From NCBI RefSeq assembly GCF_000003605.2, contig NW_003108084.1, positions 397,758 through 422,346 of the forward strand: a DNA stretch of 24,589 nt. Reading direction: 5' to 3'. The stretch comes from Saccoglossus kowalevskii. Lineage: Eukaryota; Hemichordata; Enteropneusta; Harrimaniidae. Positions within the stretch are counted from its first letter, which is position 1. Each line of letters starts with the position of its first letter. The position numbers and the translations under genes were made by a program. The notes under the pieces were generated by a model that did not search any database, was not told the origin of the DNA, and worked only from the letters and a program-made list of their open reading frames with translations. Shown here in pieces: positions 10,481-20,485 of this stretch.

Positions 10481-10485
10481 AAAAA

Positions 10486-10687
10486 AGGGTTAATTATTCA
10501 CTGGGTTTTAATTTTGCTTATTTCGCTGACTGGAAAATGCGCTAAATTAAAACCCAGTGAATATGTAAAATTTAGCATAGAACACATTATCTACATGATA
10601 AAACTGTGAATTTAAAACCCACTGAATATGCCTGAAATGGGAAATCAGCGAAATTTAAACCCAGTGAAAATTTTACATTTTATAGTA
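10486..10687 (-). mobile_element. Foldback MITE, family 2, copy 1
   Basis: The interior is the reverse complement of the copies at 21003 and 23355. It contains TTAATTATTCACTGGGTTTT at the left, and ends TTTTATAGTA at the right where the other copies have TACTGTAAAA inverted. Its first few bases are missing or altered where it meets the end of family B. Confidence 0.82.
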
Positions 10688-11838
10688 TTCATGGTGAATT
10701 GTCATTAACTTTTTGAGATATATTCCTGTCATAGAAACATTCTCATGGTAATTGACAATTTAAAATAATAAGTTTGACGGGTGAACGGACAATTCAATTT
10801 CAGTAAGTTGAATGATCCAAATCACAGTTGACATTATATTACAGCGAATTATGGGAAGATGCTTGTTAAACTCCATGTGTTAAACAGCAAGGATCTATAT
10901 GCCGATTCAGAAACCTCATGGCACGTTGGCCAATAAACGATGCAATTGCGGTCTGCTATTGTGAATTTAATTGGTTGAGTGAAAAAAATATGTGTCAATC
11001 ATCTGTGAAGCGTTTATCTGGCCAATGATGGGAATGCATTTTTACAAATTTTGAGTTTCAATAAAACTAACGTGCTGGGGTATGTGACATTTGAATACAT
11101 TGCATGGCTTAATGAAGCTAAGCCGTCCACTGAATGTAACTAAGCGTTTACCGTAGATAGGTCTTGGTGACCTCAGGGAAAGTAAGATACAAAATGTCAC
11201 TCAATCAAATCTTCATTTTTTTTATTTAATTGTTTGTTTGTTCAGTTATTACCCAGATGAACATGCAAAAGTGACAAGTAACTAATTTAGAATAAACTTC
11301 TTCTTCATTGATCGAGGAACATGACTGAACAGAACAAATCATCCTTAGGAAATCTACAACCCCTTGCCATGTTTACACTGGGGTCTTGAAGTTGAATGCT
11401 TCTTGCAAGTTTTTTACTCGTGTGCACATGTAGCAGTAGCAATATTTTGTGTCAAAATCTGTCTACAATTTTCATTTTATTATTTTTTTGGATCACTGTC
11501 AATTTGTTTTTGGGGGAAAAAATCGTAAAACAATATGGATAAAATGATATTTATTTGCAGCGGTCTCCATTGACAACAATAAAGAATTCTGTAAATTTTT
11601 TATAACTTTTAGACATCAAAAAGTACCTCATAAGACAATATATATCCTTTTAGTCACCATATCTGGCCGAGCAAAATTTTTAGATATTAGGATATATGGA
11701 ATATGGTAAACTACCCTAAAATAAAAGACTAAAAAAAAATGCTATTTTCACGTTATTTTATTGATCGACTTTCTGAATTGAGTACAGTGATCTTATTTTT
11801 ATTTCAATTTTTTCATTTTTGTGGCATGATATAACAAA
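10688..11838. other. Non-coding stretch with a CCAAT-box cluster
   Basis: No gene recognised. Three CCAAT boxes lie within about 100 bp (see 10928-11028). The rest is AT-rich. Confidence 0.5.
10928..11028. promoter_or_regulatory. Cluster of three CCAAT boxes
   Basis: TTGGCCAATAAA near 10928, AATTGGTTGAG (inverse CAACCAAT) near 10970, and CTGGCCAATGATG near 11020. NF-Y sites often occur as spaced sets in animal promoters (established knowledge), but no TATA box or initiator is clear and no downstream exon is seen. Confidence 0.25.
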
Positions 11839-12129
11839 TACTGTAAAATATTTTATTTTNNNNNNNNNNNNNNNNNNNNNNNNNNNNNNNNNNNNNNNNN
11901 NNNNNNNNNNNNNNNNNNNNNNNNNNNNNNNNNNNNNNNNNNNNNNNNNNNNNNNNNNNNNNNNNNNNNNNNNNNNNNNNNNNNNNNNNNNNNNNNNNNN
12001 NNNNNNNNNNNNNNNNNNNNNNNNNNNNNNNNNNNNNNNNNNNNNNNNNNNNNNNNNNNNNNNNNNNNNNNNNNNNNNNNNNNNNNNNNNNNNNNNNNNN
12101 NNCAAGTGAAAATAATGTATTTTACAGTA
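11839..12129. mobile_element. Foldback MITE, family 1-like, interrupted by the assembly gap
   Basis: The last bases before the N run read TACTGTAAAATATTTTATTT. The first bases after it, ending ATGTATTTTACAGTA, are the inverse. Both match the ends of family 1, including CAAGTGAAAATAAT next to the gap, which resembles the family's TTTTCACTTG arm. The two sides are therefore the two arms of one element. Confidence 0.75.
11860..12102. other. Assembly gap (243 N)
   Basis: Unread sequence. Frames that cross it are meaningless. It sits inside a foldback element, so failure to read through a hairpin or collapse of copies is a likely cause. Confidence 1.
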
Positions 12130-12316
12130 TGTAAAAATAAAGAAAATGACAACAGTTTCATTTGGTGTAGCGTTCTACCTTAACATGTGCACACTGAGTA
12201 CAAAAACTGCTTCCACACAGAAACAACAGTTGTTATCGTTCCCATCAGATAAGATGCCATTCCTCTAAACCTAATACCGCATGTTTGGTGGTCTGAGCGA
12301 AATGGACTGATGATGA

Positions 12317-12326
12317 GTGAGTCAGC
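12317..12326 (+). promoter_or_regulatory. NF-E2/AP-1-like motif
   Basis: GTGAGTCAGC matches 10 of 11 positions of the RTGASTCAGCA consensus with the following T. A single site read by eye. Confidence 0.2.
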
Positions 12327-13403
12327 TAGGGGGACCTGACTCTTACCTACACTTATAGTATCCCTGGTTTATATCAACACAGTGAACAGCTAGTACCTAA
12401 TATGTAGTCATAAAAAAAAAATCCAAACAAACTCTCCAGGTTATAAAACTTAAATTTACAACTCGTACAATTTATTTCTCAAATAACGCTTGATCATACG
12501 ATTTCCTGATAACAGCCATATATACCGATCAGTGATATATACTCAATTGTTCCCCACACGAAAAATAATAATAATATTATAAGTGACTTATATCATCTTT
12601 TTTAATAGGATCCTGACAGCTGGTACAGACAGAATATGAAAACAAAATTCACAAAAGCATATTTTTTTATATTTGCAAAATACTGAGTATTGAATTCCGA
12701 GGGTTGACACTCAAACCGCTGTATAACTTTTATTCAATGCCCAGCTGGTATTGATTTTATGCTGCTATTGCTATTTCATATCTTGTTTTTTTACGTTTTT
12801 TTTTTAATTTTTGTCGGTAATTATTAAATTACTAATGATTCGAAAAGTACACCATAAAAATAATGTAAACAAATCTAATTTATTATGAGAGATGATCTCT
12901 TATGTGAGACAGAACAAAAAATTGATATGTTGCAGCCATGAACAGGGGTCCTTATATTAGCTTTCTTCTCGCCAAAATATTGGCACATTTTACATGTTTG
13001 CTATATTTTCTATAATTCTTTGTTAATTTTTAACTAAATAGACATAATTTCCTATTGCATTTTTGAAATAAAAGTAAATATGATCCAGGATTATTTTTAT
13101 CAAGGTTACCAAAATAAAATTTAGCTTTGCAAATTAATGTAAATTATCATATCACAACGGGTCAAGTGCTGAGAATTTAGCGACAAATTTCAAAAAAAAA
13201 TTCTTTTTGATAATATTTTCACATTTAATTTGAATTAAATTAATTAAATTACAGCATATATAACCACTAATTACCAATATCCATTTTCAAGTTCATTCTG
13301 TTAATTAAAATCATTCACAACATTGCATAAATCATTTATTTTTTTTAATCTACTGGTATTTACATAACACCAAACATTCAAATTAATCATTGTAGCAGAT
13401 ACC

Positions 13404-13417
13404 ATCACCTTAGCAAC
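13404..13417 (+). promoter_or_regulatory. RFX X-box-like motif
   Basis: ATCACCTTAGCAAC has one mismatch (first base) to GTNRCCNNRGYAAC. Confidence 0.25.
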
Positions 13418-13601
13418 AACTCATCGTTAAATTTAGTTTTTCTATTAAAATGCTAATTACAAGGTTTCATTTTTGTTTGATTTCCCTTCGGGTAAATTCA
13501 ACAAATTCCATTAAATAGTTATTTTGCAATAAACTAGTTATATTGTGCAAGCAAAAAAGCCAGTGACTAACATTTCTGGATGAACCGAGAAAAGTGCAAT
13601 T

Positions 13602-13615
13602 GCTGCCTAGGCAAC
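13602..13615 (+). promoter_or_regulatory. RFX X-box-like motif
   Basis: GCTGCCTAGGCAAC has one mismatch (second base) to GTNRCCNNRGYAAC and is palindromic across the centre. Confidence 0.35.
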
Positions 13616-14008
13616 TAATTTATTTAGTTATACTAATGCAAATATATTTTCGGTAGTTTGACAATCACATCAGAAAATCAAATTTGGATCTCTGCTAATT
13701 AGAATATTAATTAGTGTAATTCCTTAATTATATCTTATAAATACAGACAATATTTTTCACTGTGGATAAAGCCAGCAATGCTGTTACATCTGCTGGCATG
13801 TACTGATCTCAGCGAAAACAAAGAATTCCATTCAAAGCATAACAAATTTCATACTGAATTGCCGTCATTGTTATTAAAATTACACACAAAACGGCAAACT
13901 ACCAGCAATTCAATTTTGCTGCAAAAAATAATCAAATATATAAAAACAAAAGCATCTTGTTATTTTGTTTTTATTTATACACATGACTATTTCACTGACA
14001 CAAAATTC

Positions 14009-14709
14009 AACAAGCCATGCATGACACAGTCCCCGTTAGTTATCGAATTTAAGATATAAAGTTTTGTTTATATTAATATAGCTAGAATATAACCATGTCA
14101 GGAATATGATTATGATGATTGTTTAACGTTAAAATGATTGACATTTGTATCTGATCATCAAACAAGTACTTGTCCATATTGGGAGATATTGCTCTGGAAC
14201 AGCATTAATTAAAACAAAAACAGCCATTTTGAATACATGTATATATCTATAACATGATGTATAATGAATATATAAATTTTTAAAAACATAATCAGTCAAA
14301 GCATGTCAGAGATATGGCTCTAGAGGCCCATTCATTAAAACAAAATGGCCTCCAGTCGGCCATTTTGAACCTTATCTGAAAAACAAAATTATGTGCATCA
14401 AGGTCCTATAATGTCCAATGTATATGCCAAGTTTGAACAAAATCCATCTGTAAACAGCCGAGAAATGTTTAATTTTAATGATTTTTCAGTACAAAAAATG
14501 GCTGCCATTTGGCCATCTTGAATCAGGTCATGAAACAAATTGACGTGCATACATGTATGTATAATGTCATGTATGATGTACGTGTGAAGTTTGATTGTTA
14601 TTGGTCCAGGCATTTCTAAGATACAGGTACAGACGCACGCACGCACGGACACACGGAAGTCAAAACAAAAGTCCCAGTTTTCGAACTGCGTCTGAACGGA
14701 GATTAAAAA
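14009..14709 (+). mobile_element. HINE/Helentron-like element, family A, short copy
   Basis: This copy shares both ends with the one at 3468, beginning AACAAGCCATGCATG and ending in TAAAAA. It is 701 bp rather than 1433 because the tandem core holds fewer units. The 5' subterminal AGTCCCCGTT is at 14028-14037. The 3' hairpin is mutated: AGTCCCAGTT now faces AACGGAGATT. The microsatellite part reads ACGCACGCACGCACGG. Reverse frame 14398-14745 is repeat translation, not a gene. Confidence 0.75.
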
Positions 14710-14936
14710 ATGTGAAAACGCTTGATTGATACAATTAACTGACACAATTATGCCTGGGGTAAATACATAGCATTATAAACCACAGTTGTATAATTTTTTG
14801 AACAATTTTCAGTTCAAACTGTCCACCTGACTAGGCCTTAATGCTACACATTTATATTCTGCTATACTCACTCCATGGTCACATGGGGTTACTCTGTTTA
14901 AGGCATTGCACTGGAGTCAAACTGTTCCTTAAACCA

Positions 14937-15135
14937 TGACAGCGTTTAGTTATTGTTATTTGAAAAACTAATAATACTAGGTATATATTTTGATGGTAGA
15001 CTTAAATATAAATTACTAAATATGATAGTCCGCATAGACTTTTATTCTTTCATTTGCATCATAAATGCGCACAATAATATTTTTTTTTCTACAAATATTT
15101 TACCGTAATATTATTTGTGTTTCTCTATAAAAGAA
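14937..15135 (+). repeat. Unclassified ~200-bp interspersed repeat, copy 1
   Basis: Closely similar to 17072-17267, including AATAATACTAGGTATATATT and AAATATAAATTACTAAATAT, with mismatches and small indels. No inverted ends or tRNA-derived head are seen, so the class is open. Confidence 0.8.
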
Positions 15136-15740
15136 AATTTAATAAACAATATGTCTGTCTGTTTCACAAGAGGAATTGCCCTATTCTGTTTCTATGTTCT
15201 AGCACGGTAACACTACAAACTAAACGCATATTTCAAAGCAAGCTGATTTGATGCCAGGCTACAAGCGGATGAATGATTAATTCAAATACTAGTATTAACG
15301 TCGTGGAATAAACAAAAACTGAAAAGTACATTCACTGGATGCAGCAGAATTAGGTTGCTGTGTGTACTTCAGGTTTGTGAATAACATGAGGCCAAAAAAA
15401 AAATGTTTTGGTTCTCGTCATTGTGCATTTCAATTAAAAATTAAACCATCTCATTACATCATTTTAATTTGTTAAGGGGAGGTGGGTGGGGGATTCATTA
15501 TATTCAAGACTAATAATGGTGAGAACTATTTTAAGAATGAAAGGGAGAGCGACAATATGACTACCCAGATTTTGAGTGACCAGCGCTCCATAGAATTACA
15601 ATCATACCATTGATATATATCTACAAGCAGAAAGGTCAAATGTCAAGGACACTGTGAATGTGATGACAGAAATACAGGTTACTGGTGAATTAGCTTGATC
15701 TTTTATTGTGCAATACTAGGAATGCTTTATTCTGTATATA
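15136..15740. other. Non-coding stretch
   Basis: No gene or repeat recognised. A short G-rich run (GGGGAGGTGGGTGGGGG) occurs near 15477-15493. Confidence 0.5.
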
Positions 15741-15921
15741 GGGGTGTGTCGCTTAGATGAAGATGTACTCACTTGAAGTAGGGGTGAGCAGCTTGGATCA
15801 GGATGTCTGCACTTTTATAGAACACTTTATTTTATATTAGGGATGTGCAGCTTGGATCAGGATGTGCTCAGTTGGAACACTTTAACTTGTATGGGGGTGG
15901 CTGGCTTGGATGTTGATGTAA
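15741..15921 (+). repeat. Degenerate minisatellite, about four units
   Basis: Units with GGGGTGAGCAGCTTGGATCA followed by GGATGT start at about 15741, 15781, 15839 and 15893. Spacing is irregular (40-58 bp), and parts between units share AACACTTTA. Confidence 0.75.
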
Positions 15922-16028
15922 CCACAATCCAAACTGCCTTTAGTGCTTATCATTCGAATAGTTAATTTCTATAAATTTTGCATTCACATTTTTTTTTTCC
16001 AATTACTGCTTCATTCTACAAAATCATT

Positions 16029-16053
16029 ACTGTCAATTTTTTTTTTTTTTTTT
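16029..16053 (+). repeat. Poly(T) tract
   Basis: A run of T of about 20 bases or more. The frames at 15943-16125 and 16076-16315 around it show no recognisable domain. Confidence 0.8.
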
Positions 16054-16514
16054 CATATTAGCCTAATATCTTCACTTGAATTTACATCAATCTGTTTTCA
16101 GCATACTGTATTCAGACTATTATAGAATTTGCAGTTTCAACTCCATAGGTGCATATCAACAGTTGGAGGTTCCCGAAGTTCAAAGTTCCCTGGTTGCTAA
16201 GCTACCATGTTCGTTAAGGGGGGGGGTGTCAAATCAACATGCCAGTTATTTTATAAGTTTCAGCTTTGTATCACACATGTTGATTCAGCATTTTAAAAAT
16301 CCAAAGTTACCCTAAAAAGCTCACAAACTTTCCATAAAATACAGAAATAGTGTTTAAAAATTTCAAAATTTCATTTATATACTTTGGTATCTATATGTAC
16401 ATTCGTAAAATATTTCTGGGGGACATGTATGTTCAATCAACGGATGAGTGGTTGTAAAATTGACCTCCCATGTTCAGTAATTTGCAAGTACAGATCAGGC
16501 CCAGGAATTCAATT

Positions 16515-16640
16515 CTTTTCACTGACATTTGAATATGGTTGACTGGCGGACATTTTTATTCACTGACATTTGAATATGGATGACTGGCAGAAATTTTTAA
16601 TTCAAAACTCATCCATTCACTGACATTTTAATGATTCAGT
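16515..16640 (+). repeat. Short tandem repeat, 41-bp unit
   Basis: CACTGACATTTGAATATGG followed by a GACTGGC segment occurs at 16520 and again at 16561. A partial third copy starts near 16619. Confidence 0.8.
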
Positions 16641-17071
16641 GTAAAAAAAATGTCATTTTAGGATTACCTATATGCACTTCAGCTGGAGATGCACTTCTAA
16701 TAGAGCAAATACGATATAGTAAAACAAGTCTTTGACAAAAATGTTTAATAGCTAATTTGGCTTACTTTAATTTTAACAAATTCAGAATGTAGCCAATTTA
16801 TAAGTCTACTAATAACAATAATCTACCAATCCAACTATTCACTAAAATATCTCAGGCAGCATTACAAAATGTTTGACAATACTCTGCCCCTTCCAACTAT
16901 AGGCACCACCCCTCCTAATGGTTTGTCCCAAAAGCTGGACAGTGTAAGCCAAAAAAAAAAAATTCGATGCAAAATAAAGGGTTGTGGAGGTAGGTACGTG
17001 TATGCCGGAAATAAGAATTCTATTTATTGATATCACAATAGGTTACACGAGATACATGCCCCCCGAATCCT
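16641..17071. other. Non-coding stretch
   Basis: Nothing recognised. The reverse frame at 16842-17036 has no known domain. Confidence 0.5.
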
Positions 17072-17267
17072 TGACATCGTTTTGTTATTGTTATTTAAAA
17101 ACTAATAATACTAGGTATATATTTTGATGGTAGACATAAATATAAATTACTAAATATGATAGTTCGCATAACTCGTATTCCTTCACTTGCATCATAAATA
17201 CGCACAATAGGATTTTTTTTTTTTTTTACAAATATTTTAATATTATTTGTATTTCACTATGAAAGAA
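17072..17267 (+). repeat. Unclassified ~200-bp interspersed repeat, copy 2
   Basis: Second copy of the sequence at 14937-15135, in the same orientation. Confidence 0.8.
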
Positions 17268-17341
17268 TTGCTACAAAATCTGTAGGAGGAGATATACTTG
17301 TCAAAGTTGACATACTGTTATGCCAGAGAGTAATTTTGGAT

Positions 17342-17360
17342 GGGGGGGGGGGGGGGGGGG
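17342..17360 (+). repeat. Poly(G) tract (19 G)
   Basis: An uninterrupted run of 19 G, capable of forming a G-quadruplex and prone to length error in assembly. Confidence 0.95.
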
Positions 17361-17451
17361 TTAATTTGTGAAATTCTGAGAGATGAAGGTTCTGGCATTC
17401 ATTAGACACAACAAATTTTGTGAAATTTGGTGGAAACTGTAATTTTACAGC

Positions 17452-17663
17452 TACTGTAGAATACTTTATTTTCGCTTGGAATTTATTTTCGCTATTTTCG
17501 CTGAAGGGATGTTTCCGTGAAAATAAAATCCAGCGAATATACTTTTTTTCCTATATTTCACATTAAACTCATCAAAAATCAGTGAAAATAAATTCCACAC
17601 AAAATGCCCAAAAAGCTTTTTCAGCGAAAATTAATTCCAGTGAAAATAAAGTATTCCACAGTA
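17452..17663 (-). mobile_element. Foldback MITE, family 1, copy 2
   Basis: Begins TACTGTAGAATACTTTATTT and ends AAAGTATTCCACAGTA. It is 212 bp, the same length as copy 1 and inverted relative to it. TA is present at both outer ends. Confidence 0.9.
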
Positions 17664-18341
17664 TAAATTTTTAGGATACTATAAAATGGAGATAATATTT
17701 TAAGGGAAAGTCAAGGCTAACATCATAATACTATAATTATATAGACGAGTAATATGCACAACGCAAATTCGAACAAATTCACATCAGTATTTTTAACGTT
17801 ATAGATGAAATCATTTTCTCAATTTCTGACAACACATTCTATCATGTCATACTTTACCCATAACCCTTTGCTTGAGAATCAAGATGGCCGACTACTTAAT
17901 ACTGATGAAAAGTTGAATATCTAGAGAATGAAATGTGATATAGAAAAAACTGTGAATTGCATTCTCCTACATTTGTAGAGCTTTTTCTGCAGGGGTCATT
18001 ATGTTGTTTGGCTTGATGTTTACTTTAATATTCCAATGAGATGTTCACTGTTGTAAAATTTATAATCTTCCTGGACTTGAAAAATTTTCACAAAGTTGTC
18101 TCTCATATAGTGTAAAAATTACAGTACCCAAACATTTTTATAGCGATTATAGAAAACCTGTTCATACTGATAACACCCACAGACATCAGTGTTTGGTCAA
18201 GCGTGCAAATGACGCAAATTTAAATATGTAAACACACCATTTGCAGCAACAGATGTCATTAAGGTAAACATTAAACAGTGATATTTTTTTATAATTTTTA
18301 ATGATTTTGTTTGGTAGTGTATCTTTCTGTCCTAAAGGAAC
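17664..18341. other. Non-coding stretch
   Basis: Lies between two family 1 MITEs. No gene recognised. A single YY1-type CAAGATGGCCG occurs near 17880. Confidence 0.5.
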
Positions 18342-18559
18342 TACTGTGAAATACTTTATTTTTGCTTGGAATTAATTTTCGCTATTTTCGCTGAAGGAAA
18401 GATTTAGTGAACATACATGTAAAATCCAGTGAATATACCTTTTTTCCTATATTTTACATTCAACTTATCAAAAATCAGTGAAAATGAATTCTATACAAAA
18501 CACCGAAAACATCTTTTCAGCGAAAATTAATTCCAGCTAAAATAAATTATTTTACAGTA
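18342..18559 (-). mobile_element. Foldback MITE, family 1, copy 3
   Basis: Begins TACTGTGAAATACTTTATTT and ends AATTATTTTACAGTA. It is more diverged than the other two copies, and in the orientation of copy 2. Confidence 0.87.
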
Positions 18560-18676
18560 ACTTGACTGTTTTTTTTCTATTCAAATGAATATTCTGCGTT
18601 CATACACACTGGCTCAGTTAATAAATTGGTTTAAATCCTGATATTTACAAATAGACGACCCTGCTTATGCTGAAAA

Positions 18677-18690
18677 ATTGCCAGAGCAAC
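18677..18690 (+). promoter_or_regulatory. RFX X-box-like motif
   Basis: ATTGCCAGAGCAAC has one mismatch (first base) to GTNRCCNNRGYAAC. Confidence 0.3.
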
Positions 18691-19149
18691 TGGATCAAAT
18701 TGGCAGTAGATAAGACTGAGAAAGTAGATAAGATTGAGAATCCATCTTGCGTGATGAGAAATATGGTATGGTTGAGCAACCACTGCTGAAATTATTGTGT
18801 AGAGAATGAGATTGAATGCTAGTGTATACTGATGAAAACCATTTGTGTTTCAGTCAAGTACATGTGGGACGTACATTTATTTCATTCCACAGCTCTCCAC
18901 CAATGCCTAGATACAATGCTAGTAATATCATATTGAACTTTGTCGTGTTCGACGTAGGTCTCAGACGTCACATATATAACCCATCATATCACACTTTGTC
19001 ATGCTTGATACATGTCCAATACGTTGCATATACAATGCAACAAATAGAACACATTGTTCATTTAAACGTAATTTATGCATAAAACATCAAAGTTTTCTCT
19101 CTTGGTAAATACTGCGAAATTTTGCAGACTCAGTATAATTGCAAAATTG

Positions 19150-19205
19150 TTTACATTTCTAGTTTCAGTGAATTTAGCGAAATTAAATCACTGTGATTTC
19201 TCTAC
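19150..19205 (-). mobile_element. Possible family 2 MITE relic
   Basis: CAGTGAATTTAGCGAAATTA followed by AATCACTGTGATTTC resembles, in reverse, the family 2 arm with its CACTGGGTTTAAATTTCGCT text. No clean ends are seen. Confidence 0.3.
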
Positions 19206-19289
19206 AGATGCAAACAATTTCTAGTTTACACTCCATTATGTTGCATCATTAACAAGAACAAAACTATCCATAATCATTTCACAATCTGG

Positions 19290-19303
19290 CCCCTAGAGGG
19301 AGC
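19290..19303 (+). promoter_or_regulatory. CTCF-like core motif
   Basis: CCCCTAGAGGGAGC differs from the animal CTCF core CCACYAGRGGGCRS at two positions (third base and twelfth base). A single motif read by eye. Confidence 0.3.
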
Positions 19304-19431
19304 AATATCTAATTAGAACCTATAGCATGGCAACCATCTCGAGCGACTAAGTGAGTGAGCGTTATCAGTAATGATTCTCAATAAAAAAAAATCTTTATAT
19401 TATGAAACATTTTATTAGTCCCTAGAGACGA

Positions 19432-19445
19432 GTTGCCGTGGCAAC
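19432..19445. promoter_or_regulatory. RFX X-box-like motif, perfect consensus
   Basis: GTTGCCGTGGCAAC matches GTNRCCNNRGYAAC at every fixed position and is a near-perfect palindrome. RFX proteins bind this type of site in genes for cilia (established knowledge). No ciliary gene is visible in the window. Confidence 0.5.
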
Positions 19446-20215
19446 GAACATTTCAGCATAGTGCCTTGGGAAAATTTTAGGATGACATCCTCATCCTAAG
19501 TGACTTGAATTACATTTAATAATCTCTCCAAAAATAAGCTTCTGTCTCCTTGTAAATGTTTTGGTGAATACAGAATCGCAAAATATATTTAACATTTTCG
19601 TAAACAACCACTTCAATATCGCAGTAGTATGATTTGATCATATATTTTACAAAGCATCTTAATAAAAGTACATCATGTAATATACTTATTTATATGGTAA
19701 AAATAGAAATTATATTATAGAAAGAAGATTTTTCTTTATTAAAAAAATAATATATCCATATAGGATGAAATCAGACATGCCACGATTATAAACACCAACA
19801 ATTTAAAATTCGGTTCGCTCATGACTGTAATGAAAATCCTAACGCTATAAACGATGAGCACAAAAGCATGGTTTAATCATTAATAAAACGTGTTTCAAAT
19901 CAATTCTATTCAAGTGTGAATTTCCAGAGCGTAGGAATGATACATACTTATTTATGTATAAACAGAACACTGATTAGTTCACACTTGTATCTGACAAGTG
20001 CTACATCGATTCACTTCCTGTCAGGAAAAATACGTAAGCTGCTATGTAAACACCTTCTTGTAATATTTAAGGCGTATTTTCAAACTCAAGCAGCCAGTCT
20101 ACAAGATATGTATTAAGTGCATGGTATAAGCTACTTATAGTCTTCACAAAAACGCAGAAAATATAAATTTACAGAACAAAATATGATATCAAGCAAAAGA
20201 AATGGTTATGTAAGC

Positions 20216-20233
20216 TTGTTTCCATGGAAACAA
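20216..20233. promoter_or_regulatory. 18-bp perfect palindrome, X-box-like
   Basis: TTGTTTCCATGGAAACAA is a perfect palindrome and contains GTTTCCATGGAAAC, which fits the looser RFX form GTTNCCATGGNAAC. Confidence 0.4.
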
Positions 20234-20477
20234 TGCTTTGTGATTTCCCATAGTGATAAGCCCTACTCTGGTGACTATTTTGAATTGAAAGGTTCACAAT
20301 TCTCAGATAACTTAGCGACTGTGAATATCAAATAATGTAAAATATATGTTAATAAGAATGTGAATATGCAAATAGTTATTTTGGTGTCATCGCACATGCA
20401 TAGTTTAGTCGACATGTGTTTCAAGATACCCCGCGACATTACTCTCAGTATGGGACGGTTTCATGTCGCCCTTATCA

Positions 20478-20485
20478 AACACGTG
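20478..20485. promoter_or_regulatory. E-box (CACGTG) upstream of the small ORF
   Basis: ACACGTGA lies about 20 bases before the ATG at 20505. Its reverse strand reads TCACGTGT, an M-box-type site of MITF/TFE factors. Confidence 0.3.

Larger units (their letters stand above)
9585..10485 (+). mobile_element. HINE/Helentron-like non-autonomous element, family B
   Basis: About five degenerate units of 120-166 bp, anchored on ATGCAAATTAGGTAATTAAT, recur near 9675, 9795, 9946, 10093 and 10259. They are followed by a (CA)n tract, a terminal hairpin and an A-rich tail. A likely 5' end is ACTCCCATGTGCT near 9589, resembling the left arm of the 3' hairpin (ACTCCCATTGTGTGCT). The text ACCAAGTTTCATCAAAATCC in each unit parallels the ACCAAGTTTGAAC segments of family A. 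The exact 5' boundary is uncertain, and no protein is encoded. Confidence 0.6.
12130..14008. other. AT-rich non-coding stretch
   Basis: No gene recognised. It contains an NF-E2-like motif near 12317 and X-box-like motifs near 13404 and 13602. The frame at 13778-14059 runs into the 5' end of the family A element and has no recognisable domain. Confidence 0.5.

Noticed and set aside
10274-10609. 111-codon ORF with a Thr-His repeat
   Set aside because: It spans a repeat unit, a (CA)n tract, a terminal hairpin and part of a MITE, which are unrelated pieces.
11758-12161. Three ORFs across the N run
   Set aside because: Most codons are unread bases, so they carry no information.
14398-14745. Reverse-strand ORF of 115 codons
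   Set aside because: It is the same repeat translation in the second family A copy, extending past the element end.
16170-16200. X-box reading of GGTTGCTAAGCTACC
   Set aside because: The half-sites are one base too close and one is mutated, so it was left out of the X-box count.
2810-16710. Shared text AATAGAGCAAATA near 2858 and 16697
   Set aside because: Only about 20 bases match, with several differences. This is too short to call a repeat family.
14937-17267. Complete LTR retrotransposon
   Set aside because: No matching target duplication, primer-binding site or gag/pol text was found. Kept only as a weak alternative for the repeated segments.
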